Assembly (NCBI GenBank): GCA_947648765.1
Contig: CANSOY010000007.1
Span: 1-48,572, forward strand
Direction: 5' to 3'
DNA length: 48,572 nt
Source of the DNA: an uncultured Clostridium sp.
Lineage (GTDB): Bacteria > Bacillota > Clostridia > TANB77 > CAG-508
Below are positions 1 through 8,101 of the stretch, piece by piece; the stretch's first letter is position 1, and each line of letters starts with the position of its first letter. The translations under genes were made by a program, and so were the position numbers. The notes beneath the pieces are model-generated. The model was given only the letters and a program-made list of their open reading frames with translations. It was not told the origin of the DNA and made no database searches.

Positions 1-2808
1 GTTCCTCCCCCGCCAGAAGCCGTACCGGTATCTACCAACGACGCCGGGCCCTTGCCCCCCAACAATCGCAGAAAAACTAACGGAACTAAAAGTCCTTACA
101 TCCCCCACGCTATAGCCACCTTTTCCCCCAACATTTCCCCCTCCTTGGGCTCCCCAAACCTCCAGTTTATATTTTCCTGGCTGTAATGTAAATGACTGTG
201 CACTTCCTGTATATGCAAAATCTAATATTGGCAATATGCTTTTTGTTTTTTCACATACGTTTCCTGCTTTATCTTTTACTGTTGCCTTTATTGTATAATA
301 TTGTTTTCCAAGTCCAGTATATTGATATGTATTACTTGCTGATGTTCCTTTCTGTGTACTTTCCTGATAATATGTATAAGTTGTATTGGCTGTTCCTATT
401 CCACTGATAACATCACTTGCTCCGTTTACTGTTACCGTTACTGCACTTGTGCTATTGGCTACTGCTGTTATACTAGATATTGTAGGTGCTACTGTATCTC
501 TTGTAAATACTAGGCTAAGACTTACTGCTGACTTTCTTCCAGATACATCATATGAATATGCTGTTACTGTCCATGTTCCATCTGCCTCTATCTGGATTGT
601 TCCATTGTTTGCTATCTCTACTTCTCCTGTATCTAATACTTGGTTCTCTGTTACAGTTGTGTTTCCTACTGTTCCATGTCCATTTGCTCCTTTTGCTGTT
701 CCTGTTACTCGGTATGTTACTTTTTTCAATGGACTAGTTATATCGCTTCCAGATATCTTTACTGTTACATTGCTTCTGTAATAACTTGGTTCTCCTTGTG
801 TTCCACTAGTTATACTTGGTTGGTTTGCAGTTGGGTCTACCATATCCCTTGTTACTACTATTCCCTCCGCTATAACGGATTTTCTTCCTGCTTTATCATA
901 GGTATATCCTTTTACTGTCCATCTTCCATCTGCTTGTATCTTAAACGTTCCTCCATTTGCTATCTCTGTTTCTGTTATATTTACATTTTGTCCGCTTGAG
1001 ATACTTACTCCTCCGATACTTCCTGCTCCTGTTGCTGTTCCTGTTACCGTATAAGTTACTTTCTTGAAGGAGGTATCATCTTGTCCTGTTACTCTTACAT
1101 CAATATCACTTCTATAATACGTTTCATCTCCCATTGTTCCACTTGCTACTTCGATTGTTGGTGGTTCTGGGTTTACCGTATCTCTCGTTACATCTAAGGT
1201 ATTGGTTGTTACTCTTACTCCTTCTTTGTTATATGTATGTACCTTGATTGTCCAGTTTCCATCTGCTCTTACTTGGATTGTTTTTGTTTCTGTATCGCTT
1301 ATCTCATACTCTGTTTCTGGTAGGGATACTCCCTTATTATAGTTTATTCCATCCATTTGCCCTTCACTTGTTGTCGTTCCTAATATTTGATACGTTACTC
1401 TTGAGATATCTACATTGTTTCTATCTTGTCCTCTTAAGGATACATCTACATTATCACTACAGTATTTTCTTCCACCTTCTTTTCCCTCATATACTGTATC
1501 TGCCACTGTTGGTGTATTACTTATCCATAAAGATGGTTTACTAATGACATCACTTGCTGTCATATTTCCTGCTTCGTCTTTTACTACAACATACATATCA
1601 TAGGTTTTATCTTGGGCTAGTCCTGTATATATTTTTGTAGTTTCTTGACTTTTACTATCGGTATAAGTCATATCTGGTGCTAGTTTATGGCGATAGTTAT
1701 ATCTTTCGGTTGTTGCTAAGTTTGAGGCAAAGTCTTGGGCTGCCATACTAATTTGAAATCCTGTTCCTACTACTTGCTCTCCTTTATACAATGTTACGAT
1801 TGGTCTTGAAGCATCTCTTTTTACATTTAATGTCGTTGCTGTAGATAATCTCATTCCTCCACTATCATAGGTATAGGCTACGATAGCAAACTCTCCATCG
1901 ATTTCTATTTTGAACGTTGTTCCATTTGGTATGTCTATTTCTCCTGTATCTACTTCCTCGTCTTTATACCATGGATAGTTTCCTATGGTTCCATTACTAT
2001 ATGCTCTTCCTACTACTCGGTACGTTACTCTACTAGAACCTGTATCCGTTCCTAGTACCCTTAGTGTTATATTACTGGTATACCAGTTATTTTGTCCCAT
2101 ATTTCCACTGGCTACTGTTACCGTTACTCCATTTCCTGGTGTAGTTCCTGTTTCTCTTTTTAGCCACATTACGGTTGGATTGGATTTATCTCCATATACG
2201 TCATACGCATAGGCTGTTATGGTATATTCTCCATCTTTCGTAAACGTCAATGTTCCACCATTTTCTATATCTAATTCCTTTACTAGTCCACTTGGATACA
2301 ACTCGTCGTTAATATCTTTTACCGTTGTTGTTAAGATATATTTTATTCTTTGCGTTTTATCTAAGGTATAGATTTGTATGGTTACATCACTTCGATAGAA
2401 ACTCGCTGCAATAGGTTCTCCGTCCAATACTCGAATAATTGGGTCTTGGGCTGTTTCTCCTCCAATAATGGTATTGGTTTTATTCGTATTATTGATTGGC
2501 TCTCGGTTAGTTGGTGGCACTACTTCTCCAGAGTTATTTTGTCCTCCTTGGTTGCCTCCACCACCAATGCCGTTTTCTCCTCCCTCGGAGCCTCCTCCTG
2601 TATCGGTTCCTGGTATAATCCCTATTCCACTATACAAGCCGTTGTCTTTTAACTCATTTTGCAGTTGTGCTAGTTGAGCATTATCATAGGTTGTTTCGTT
2701 GGTTACTAGGTTCTTTGTTTCTTTTGCTTGTAAGATAATGCCATTTTCGCCTATGACTGCATTAAGCGTAATGCCCGCCAAGATTATCAGTACGACTATT
2801 GTTACTAG
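1..2808 (-). CDS. Large repetitive surface protein, partial (Ig-like repeats plus Gly-rich domain), +1 recoded
   Basis: The frame is open from about 2808 down to the window edge, where the 3' end is missing. It starts with a hydrophobic segment (LVTIVVLIILAGITLNAVIG) like the pilin-type membrane anchors of Clostridial surface proteins. A short Gly/Pro/Asn-rich linker follows, then five Ig-like repeats with a motif of the type ADGxWTVxxYxYDxxGRKS, one fibronectin-like segment (about 1540-1800), and a Gly-rich domain (KLEVWGAQGGG). At 25-27 the frame meets an in-frame CGG, and the Gly-rich sequence (GTASGGGG) continues only in the +1 frame. Upstream, an in-frame TGA (2809-2811) separates the anchor from a basic stretch (QQQQRKA), so the true start is unresolved. 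Probably an extracellular adhesin-like protein; ligand unknown. Confidence 0.75.
25..27 (-). other. CGG +1 recoding site in surface protein
   Basis: Read on the minus strand, codons GGT AGA TAC CGG TAC leave the Gly-rich pattern. Skipping the C gives TAC GGT ACG GCT TCT GGC GGG GGA, encoding YGTASGGG, which continues the domain. The window ends 24 bases later, so support is shorter than at the other sites. Confidence 0.6.
440..2420 (-). repeat. Five tandem Ig-like protein repeats, spacing about 340 bp
   Basis: The conserved core (A/K-D-G-x-W/Y-T-V/I, then Y-x-Y-D) occurs near 580, 920, 1250, 1890 and 2240. The copies are about 340 bp apart, except for a 640-bp gap that holds a fibronectin-like segment. 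Other shared blocks are a TYxVxGTAxG segment and a YYRSDVxVxVxG segment. The copies are divergent at the DNA level, so they are old duplications and not assembly copies. Confidence 0.7.
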
Positions 2809-3011
2809 TCATGCTTTCCGTTGTTGCTGTTGGTTTTCAGGTATATTTTGTACACCTTTTGTGTATGCTATGGCTACTGTATTCTTTCGTTTTTATGTTG
2901 TTTATTTTTTCTCGTTTTTCTTTTCTACTTTGTTTTTGCACTATTTTTCCGTAATTCGTGCTTTTTTATGGAAAGAAGATAAGGATTGTCGTTTTCCTTA
3001 TCTTCTTTCTG

Positions 3012-4274
3012 TTATATATATTCAATCGGTATCATATAGTTGTTGGCATCGATTGCGTGAATATCTTTCGTCAAACACAGTACAATTCCATTTGGAGATT
3101 TCATTTCAAATTTTTCTACAATATCAAAATTCTTTATTGCCTCTTTTCCCACATTCGCACCTTTTTTGATTTCGACTGGATAGATTTTGTCTTGGTCAAT
3201 AATTAGTAGGTCTATTTCTTTTTGGTTATTATCTCGGTAATAATATAAATGTACTCTTGGATCTCTTCCATTATTTTGGTAAGACTTAATAATTTCTGAA
3301 ATGAGATACGTTTCAAAAATTTGTCCACTGTAGGTACTTCTCTCTAATGTTCTTGCATCTAAGTATCCCGCTAAATAACAAGCAAGCCCTGTATCCATAC
3401 AGTAGATTTTTGGTCTTTTTATGGCTCTACTTACTGCGTTATTGGAATATGGCTGTAAAAAATATATGAGAAATGTATTTTTTAAGATAGATGTCCATTC
3501 GTCTACTGTTTTGTTATCAATGCCCACATCTTTTCCAATATCACTTGCGTTATATTCTTGACCAGTTCTTGCTGCTACTGCTGAAATGAAACGTAAAAAT
3601 TTTACTTCATCTCGTATATTGATTAAATCTCGTATATCTCGTTCGATATATGTACGAATATATGCTGAATAAAAGTTTTCTAAATCCTTTTGTTGTCCAT
3701 TATATAGTTCTGGATAACTTCCCTTCAAAATCCTCTCATAGATTTTTATGGTTGCTTCATATGGAATTGGTTCTTTTTTCTTTAATATTTGAATATCTGG
3801 AATAAAACATTCCTCTGCTTTTTCTTCTAATTCTCGTGTAGATAATGGCATGAGTTCCAAAATTCCAATTCTTCCTGCTAAGGACTCTGACACATTCTCC
3901 ATTGTTTGAAATACACGAGAACCTGTTAAATAATACATTGTCCCTACTTCTTTTCCATCTCCAAACAAAGCATTCTTTCTAGCTGTATCGACTTGTATTT
4001 TGATATAGGAAAGCAAATTAGGAGCATATTGAAACTCATCAATAATGAGTGGTTGTTCGTGTACTCTCAAAAAGGTTTCTGGGTCTTCAATGGCATTTGC
4101 TCTTTCTTTTAGGTCATCTAAAGAAACATAGTTGACTTCTTCTTTTGCATCTTTACTAATATATTCTAGTAATGTGCTTTTTCCGGATTGTCGTGCACCA
4201 CTTACTAAGATAACAGGAAATTGCCCTTTCATTTCGTCAATTTTTCTTTGTAGATTTCGGTTAATGTATTTCAT
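3012..4274 (-). CDS. AAA ATPase with DUF4143 domain
   Basis: A 420-residue ATP-binding protein of the AAA_14/DUF4143 family. Walker A is GARQSGKST at residues 26-34, Walker B is LIIDEFQ near residue 78, and there is an LTGS sensor. The C-terminal half has a DUF4143 winged-helix part and a PD-(D/E)xK-like core (EIDLLI followed by YPVEIKK). I chose the ATG at 4274 because AAAGGAGAG lies just upstream; earlier in-frame starts lack a ribosome site. It has its own promoter and inverted repeat. The family is widespread in gut bacteria, occurs in multiple copies per genome, and has no settled role. A second paralogue lies at 6553-7896. Confidence 0.88.
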   Translation of the reverse strand: MKYINRNLQRKIDEMKGQFPVILVSGARQSGKSTLLEYISKDAKEEVNYVSLDDLKERANAIEDPETFLRVHEQPLIIDEFQYAPNLLSYIKIQVDTARKNALFGDGKEVGTMYYLTGSRVFQTMENVSESLAGRIGILELMPLSTRELEEKAEECFIPDIQILKKKEPIPYEATIKIYERILKGSYPELYNGQQKDLENFYSAYIRTYIERDIRDLINIRDEVKFLRFISAVAARTGQEYNASDIGKDVGIDNKTVDEWTSILKNTFLIYFLQPYSNNAVSRAIKRPKIYCMDTGLACYLAGYLDARTLERSTYSGQIFETYLISEIIKSYQNNGRDPRVHLYYYRDNNQKEIDLLIIDQDKIYPVEIKKGANVGKEAIKNFDIVEKFEMKSPNGIVLCLTKDIHAIDANNYMIPIEYI

Positions 4275-4290
4275 AACGCATCTCTCCTTT

Positions 4291-4323
4291 ATACAAATTA
4301 GGAATAACATTCCCAATTTGTAT
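4291..4323 (-). promoter_or_regulatory. 33-bp inverted repeat between promoter and start of the ATPase gene
   Basis: Two 15-bp arms (ATACAAATTAGGAAT and ATTCCCAATTTGTAT) match at 14 of 15 positions around a 3-bp centre. The repeat sits between the -10 box and the Shine-Dalgarno site. It could be an operator or a 5'-UTR hairpin. Confidence 0.6.
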
Positions 4324-4325
4324 AA

Positions 4326-4354
4326 ATTATATCATATTTTCTCTCTTTTTTCAA
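4326..4354 (-). promoter_or_regulatory. Sigma-A-type promoter for AAA/DUF4143 gene
   Basis: On the minus strand, TTGAAA (4349-4354), a 17-bp spacer and TATAAT (4326-4331) lie upstream of the gene starting at 4274. Confidence 0.7.
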
Positions 4355-4390
4355 GTTATTGTATTCCATTTTTTCAGTTTTAGTTCTAAA

Positions 4391-4428
4391 AAGAGAGTAC
4401 TGCTTACTTTTTCATGCAATACTCTCTT
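4391..4428. terminator. Bidirectional terminator hairpin
   Basis: AAGAGAGTA-C-TGC pairs with GCA-A-TACTCTCTT around a 12-nt loop, with T-rich flanks on the minus strand. It follows the 46-residue gene ending at 4434. Confidence 0.65.
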
Positions 4429-4433
4429 CTTTT

Positions 4434-4574
4434 CTATAATATTCCTAATTTCTTCGCAAATTGTTTGCCTTTCTTCATCATCATTTTATTGGATTTTCCT
4501 TTTGTTTCTTGATAAATCATGACAGCCCCTGCAGTTGCCATTGTACCAATAATCATACCTTTTACAAAGTTCAT
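4434..4574 (-). CDS. Small membrane-associated protein, 46 aa
   Basis: ATG at 4574 is preceded by TAAGGAGG at good spacing and the frame closes with TAG at 4434. The product starts MNFVKGMIIGTMATAGAVMI, one short hydrophobic segment, followed by a Lys/Met-rich tail (KMMMKKGKQFAKKLGIL). The layout resembles YtxH-like small envelope proteins, but the match is only in general form. It lies directly upstream of the terminator at 4391-4428 and downstream of the TauE half-genes. Function unknown. Confidence 0.65.
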   Translation of the reverse strand: MNFVKGMIIGTMATAGAVMIYQETKGKSNKMMMKKGKQFAKKLGIL

Positions 4575-4611
4575 ATTTCATTCCTCCTTATTTCCTAATC
4601 TTGTATTTGTA

Positions 4612-4986
4612 TTATGTTCCTTTTTTTCTTTTTTTATACATCTTGTAAATAGAATACCATTCATTGGCAACAATCGCCATTAAGAAGATACCAAAAGCCT
4701 TTCGTAGTGCTTGTACACCCATGTTAAGGGAGATAACTGCTCCTATGATTGCTCCTATCACGCCCCAAATAACAATCGTTGTTACTAACTTTTTATCCAC
4801 CGGTATTTTCTTACGATTGGTTAAAATTGCTGAAATGCTAGCCGCTAAAAAAAAGACTAAACTCGTTGCCTGTGCTACATGTTGCTCCATTTTCTCCCAT
4901 GTTGTTAAGCACAAAATGAGAATGGTTCCACCGCCCATTCCAAAACCACTTAATATCCCTGATACAATTCCATAAATAACGGGCAT
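4612..4986 (-). CDS. TauE/SafE family half-transporter (second half)
   Basis: A 124-residue membrane protein starting MPVIYGIVSGILSGFGMGGG. The GxGMGGGT loop and three to four transmembrane segments are typical of one half of TauE/SafE (DUF81) anion exporters. Many Firmicutes encode such transporters as two adjacent half-size genes, and that is the arrangement here: the partner (5001-5355) ends 14 bp upstream. The ribosome site is weak (GAAGAG). Because the partner has a +1 shift, a naive reading fuses the two into one false 275-residue protein. Substrate unknown; sulfite or related sulfonates are typical for the family. Confidence 0.75.
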   Translation of the reverse strand: MPVIYGIVSGILSGFGMGGGTILILCLTTWEKMEQHVAQATSLVFFLAASISAILTNRKKIPVDKKLVTTIVIWGVIGAIIGAVISLNMGVQALRKAFGIFLMAIVANEWYSIYKMYKKRKKGT

Positions 4987-5000
4987 TTTTTCTCTTCTTT

Positions 5001-5355
5001 CTATCGGACAAGCATTTGAAAAGCAGAATAGGAAAGCAAACCAATAAACAATACTTTTAAGCCTATGTCGGGAATTTTCCTCATTAACTTCGCTCCAATT
5101 ATTCCTCCTACAATCCCACCGATTGCACATAAAATTCCGTGTTTTCCACTCAATTAAATCCTCTCGTGAGTAGAGAAAAAAAGCTGTTAGTACCATTGGT
5201 GCAATACACCATAGTGCTGTTGCTCTGGCTTGCTTTTCTTCCAGATTCATCCAATATACCAAGGCGGGAATAAGTACCAAACCTCCTCCAGATGCAAACA
5301 ATCCACAAATAATCCCTGCCATAAGTCCAATACTAATTTTTTTAATTTTTTCCAT
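5001..5355 (-). CDS. TauE/SafE family half-transporter (first half), +1 recoded at CGG
   Basis: The reading frame MEKIKKISIGLMAGIICGLF through GGGLVLIPALVYW reaches EWKT and then an in-frame CGG at 5137-5139. Skipping the C gives GGA ATT TTA TGT, continuing GILCAIGGIVGGIIGAKL and FIGLLSYSAFQMLVR, then TAG at 5001. The joined product (117 aa) has the expected GGIVGGIIGAKL motif of the family. The unshifted frame gives a hydrophilic non-family stretch. No clear Shine-Dalgarno precedes the ATG at 5355; an upstream ATG at 5439 lies inside the previous gene's terminator and is unlikely. Confidence 0.75.
5137..5139 (-). other. CGG +1 recoding site in TauE half-gene
   Basis: Codons AAA ACA CGG AAT; the conserved protein resumes as C|GGA ATT TTA TGT (GILC). 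Confidence 0.75.
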
Positions 5356-5398
5356 ACTAATTATATTATGGGCATTTTTTCCTTTTTTATTCGCATAA

Positions 5399-5436
5399 AA
5401 AAAGATTACACTTGCTTTCTCCTGTGTAATCTTTTT
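5399..5436 (-). terminator. Terminator after the 122-aa gene
   Basis: AAAAAGATTACAC pairs perfectly with GTGTAATCTTTTT around a 12-nt loop. It abuts the TGA stop of the gene ending at 5436. Confidence 0.75.
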
Positions 5437-5804
5437 CATTTTTTAATCATTGGAACTATCTTTTCTTGACCTTCTTGGTTCCATCTTGCTAATTTAATAT
5501 TTTTATAAGTATCTAGGACTAAGACATATTTTGAATGTTCATCTTCCCATATGACGTCTGGGACTTTATCAAAAGCATCAAATACTTCTTCTGCTTGCTC
5601 TAAGAATACAATCTGCTCTTGTGAACTCATGCTATCGTAGTATTTTGAAAATCTGTACAATTTATCTAAAATTTGGTTTGCTTCCACGAATGTCCAAAAG
5701 TCTTTTACCTTGATACCTGCCAACTTTATCTGTAGAACCGCCAGAGCCGCTAATGAAAATATTAGTAATACTAGTATATAAATAACTACTAGGATAAAAT
5801 TCAT
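5436..5804 (-). CDS. Hypothetical membrane-anchored protein, 122 aa
   Basis: ATG at 5804 follows AAAGGTGTG at normal spacing, so I prefer it to the start 22 codons earlier. The N-terminus (MNFILVVIYILVLLIFSLAA) is one transmembrane helix. The remaining 90 residues are soluble, rich in aromatic and acidic residues (KYYDSMSSQEQIVFLEQAEE). No known domain recognised. A strong terminator follows at once, so it is probably transcribed alone. The side of the membrane on which it acts is not known. Confidence 0.65.
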   Translation of the reverse strand: MNFILVVIYILVLLIFSLAALAVLQIKLAGIKVKDFWTFVEANQILDKLYRFSKYYDSMSSQEQIVFLEQAEEVFDAFDKVPDVIWEDEHSKYVLVLDTYKNIKLARWNQEGQEKIVPMIKK

Positions 5805-5994
5805 CGTTTTCACACCTTTTCTTTTGTGTTTTCCTATTGCTATTATAACATTGACGAATTTCAAATGCAACAGGAGATGATTTTTCCTTTTTGATATTTT
5901 TTACTAAGTTGTCTGTTTTTACTCATATACTATTATTTCTTCCAAATCTTAAACACTCTACTTCACCATTTACCTTGTTTTAATCTCTTATTTC

Positions 5995-6321
5995 TCATTC
6001 ATATTGATAATTGATATCAGATATAACATCCTTTAATTCAACTGGCGTTACTTTGTTTCTCTTTAGAATTTCTAAAACTTCATTTGCTCTTTCCTCACTG
6101 CGATAAAGCGCGCCAATCTCTTCACGTTCTTCGTCTATCTTGTTTGCATTCTTCTCCTCTTTAATGATTTCAATTCCATAGGTACAGCCTTCTTCCTCCA
6201 ACAAATTATTCTTGATTTTAATATACTTCAAATGAATGGAAGGGTGCAATCCTAAGGGATCCTCTCTTTCCACATCCGTTTCTCCATAGACTAACTTTTC
6301 TCTTTCGTTTTCCTTTATCAT
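5995..6321 (-). CDS. DUF6514-like small protein, 108 aa
   Basis: AAAAGGAGGAGATA before the ATG is a near-consensus ribosome site. The protein has a YGIEIIKEE strand and a C-terminal helix (RSEERANEVLEILKRNKVTP followed by VELKDVISD). This layout is shared by small conserved Clostridial proteins I associate with DUF6514. It is acidic and soluble with no catalytic motif. It lies alone between two terminators. Function unknown; the family name is from memory. Confidence 0.6.
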   Translation of the reverse strand: MIKENEREKLVYGETDVEREDPLGLHPSIHLKYIKIKNNLLEEEGCTYGIEIIKEEKNANKIDEEREEIGALYRSEERANEVLEILKRNKVTPVELKDVISDINYQYE

Positions 6322-6453
6322 TATCTCCTCCTTTTATATTCTTTTCGGCAAACGGCATTTTCTACTATATACCTATCTGTGGATTTTCTCAACTACTTTT
6401 CATCGACAGCATTTTACATTTTTCGACAAAATATTCCTTCTTGTTTTGCTAAT

Positions 6454-6492
6454 AAAAAAAGCAGGTTTTCAAATGCTTGAAAAATCCCGCTT
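6454..6492 (-). terminator. Terminator of second AAA/DUF4143 gene
   Basis: AAGCAGG-TTTTCAA pairs with TTGAAAA-AT-CCCGCTT and is followed on the minus strand by a T7 run. Confidence 0.7.
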
Positions 6493-6552
6493 AAATATTT
6501 CAATTATATTTCATTCTTCTTTTTTAGACATTTTATCTTATGAAAAAAAATC

Positions 6553-7896
6553 TTACGATTTGTTTTTCTCTCTTAAGTATCTTTTCAAAAGGAATGTAAC
6601 AAAGTATGGAAATGTATAAAATTTTCCATTAAATCCAATGTTTTTGTACCCTAGTTTCATTCCATATTGGATATCTGGATAATTTTTTCCTTCTATTAAT
6701 TTGTTTAATGATATGGTTGCTCCGTCATTTGCTTTTACTTCTACTGGTATTAAAGATTTTTGATCTCGTACAAAAAAATCCATTTCGAGTGTTCCTTTTT
6801 CATTTTTATAGAAATAGAGCGAATAGCCTTGTTTAACAAGCATATCTGCTACTACGTTTTCATAGATTGCACCTTTATACGTATTAAAGTTCTTATTATT
6901 TCGTAAATCCTCTTGTGCTTCTTCGTCAAGCGAGGCAATGAGTAGTCCAGTATCTCGGAAATAAATACGGAAATTATCTGGATTATAGTTTCCTTTTAGT
7001 GGTAGAGCCACTTGGTCTAAACAATAACATACATTGATAATTCCTGCATTGTTTAGCCAGTCGATTGTTCCTACATATTCTCGGCTTCTTGCTCCTTTTT
7101 CTACTTTAGAAACTTGAAACTTTTTATTTTCATTTCCTAGAAACGCTGGAATTTTACGATATACATTTAGGATTTTCCCTTGGTCTAATCCATTTGCATA
7201 CTTTGTAATATCTTCCTCATAATCTTTTAATATCTGTGCTTGCATTTGCAAAGTTCCGCTATAGTTTTTGTTTTTTATGAAGTGATAAACAATCGCTGGC
7301 ATACCACCAATTATCATATATTCCTTAAAATTTTCAAACATAACAGATAATTCTGTATTTGAGAATGGCGTTAATGTTAGCAAATGTTCATATAGGTCGT
7401 CAATTTGTTTTTCAGAGTATCCTTTTGCCCAAAGAAATTCTTCAAAATCCATGGAATACATCTCATAGTCTTCTTTGTTTCCAACACTATTGGACTCGAT
7501 TTCTTGATAATTTATTCCCATTAAAGACCCAGAGCAAATGACATCAAATCTTCCGTCTTGTCGGAAGGACTTTAATGCTGTCGCACAGTTAATACAATCT
7601 TGTATTTCGTCAAAGAAAAACAAGGTTTTCCCTGGGATAAATTCCAACTCTGGATTTCGTAAAGAAATATTTTTCAATATCGTATCTACTTCAAACCCAT
7701 CGTCAAAAATATCTTGGTATTGTTTTTGTAAAACAAAGTTAATTTCAATTACATTGGTATAGTGTTTGCGTGCAAAGTTTCGGATGGACTCGGTTTTTCC
7801 AATCTGACGTGCTCCCTTTACAATAAGAGGCATATGGTCGGGATTGTTTTTCCATTCCTGTAAGAATACATCTATTTTTCTTTTTAGAAGTTCCAT
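6553..7896 (-). CDS. AAA ATPase with DUF4143 domain (paralogue)
   Basis: 447 residues. Walker A is GARQIGKTES at residues 28-37, Walker B is LFFFDEIQD, and a CSGSLMG motif follows. The C-terminal DUF4143 part carries a nuclease-like core (EMDFFVRD, then IPVEVKA). It is divergent from the ATPase at 3012-4274 but of the same architecture. The start is supported by AGAAGGTGATTAG before ATG. It has its own promoter, over which sits an unusual array of four 15-bp repeats at exact 32-bp spacing (7924-8034), and its own terminator, so it is a stand-alone regulated unit. Confidence 0.88.
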   Translation of the reverse strand: MELLKRKIDVFLQEWKNNPDHMPLIVKGARQIGKTESIRNFARKHYTNVIEINFVLQKQYQDIFDDGFEVDTILKNISLRNPELEFIPGKTLFFFDEIQDCINCATALKSFRQDGRFDVICSGSLMGINYQEIESNSVGNKEDYEMYSMDFEEFLWAKGYSEKQIDDLYEHLLTLTPFSNTELSVMFENFKEYMIIGGMPAIVYHFIKNKNYSGTLQMQAQILKDYEEDITKYANGLDQGKILNVYRKIPAFLGNENKKFQVSKVEKGARSREYVGTIDWLNNAGIINVCYCLDQVALPLKGNYNPDNFRIYFRDTGLLIASLDEEAQEDLRNNKNFNTYKGAIYENVVADMLVKQGYSLYFYKNEKGTLEMDFFVRDQKSLIPVEVKANDGATISLNKLIEGKNYPDIQYGMKLGYKNIGFNGKFYTFPYFVTFLLKRYLREKNKS

Positions 7897-7917
7897 CTAA
7901 TCACCTTCTTCTCCTTT

Positions 7918-7947
7918 ATTATATCACAAAATTCCAGCGCTTTTCAA
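7918..7947 (-). promoter_or_regulatory. Promoter of second AAA/DUF4143 gene
   Basis: TTGAAA (7942-7947), 18-bp spacer, TATAAT (7918-7923) preceded by TGTGA (extended -10). The first repeat of the 32-bp array fills the spacer next to the -10. Confidence 0.7.
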
Positions 7948-8034
7948 GCATTTTGTCACAAAATTCCTGCATTTTTTGTTCGTTTTTTCACAAGATTCCT
8001 GCTATTTTCGTGCTAATTTTCACAGAATTCCAAC
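7924..8034. repeat. Four direct repeats of TCACARAATTCCWRC at exactly 32-bp intervals
   Basis: Copies start at 7924, 7956, 7988 and 8020 (TCACAAAATTCCAGC, TCACAAAATTCCTGC, TCACAAGATTCCTGC, TCACAGAATTCCAAC). The 17-bp gaps are unrelated in sequence. Thirty-two bp is about three helical turns, so a protein would meet all four on one face of the DNA. The array ends at the -10 box of the downstream ATPase gene. The units are too short for a CRISPR array. Confidence 0.8.
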
Positions 8035-8069
8035 TTTCAAGAAGTATTATCACTTTTGCAAACCGTAAG

Positions 8070-8101
8070 AAAGTGCTTGAAATTAGGACTTCAAGCACTT
8101 T
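8070..8101 (-). terminator. Hairpin at end of dcw cluster
   Basis: AAAGTGCTTGAA pairs with TTCAAGCACTTT around 8 nt and overlaps the murG stop codon (8083-8085). The following U-tract is weak (CTTTCTT). Confidence 0.55.

Noticed and set aside
1-2700. Many plus-strand open frames of 60-150 codons opposite the surface protein
   Set aside because: They are antisense shadows of the repeats; hydrophobic low-complexity products without ribosome sites.
5137-5150. Homopolymer error in the AAAA run as cause of the TauE shift, and likewise the T5 run in mraZ
   Set aside because: Placing the change at CGG gives an equally good or better protein join and explains all ten cases with one rule.
4612-5439. 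Single fused 275-residue TauE protein
   Set aside because: The middle is hydrophilic and unlike the family. The first 28 residues of that frame overlap the previous gene's terminator.
7924-8034. CRISPR array
   Set aside because: Repeats are 15 bp and spacers 17 bp, with only four units and no cas genes; better seen as an operator array.
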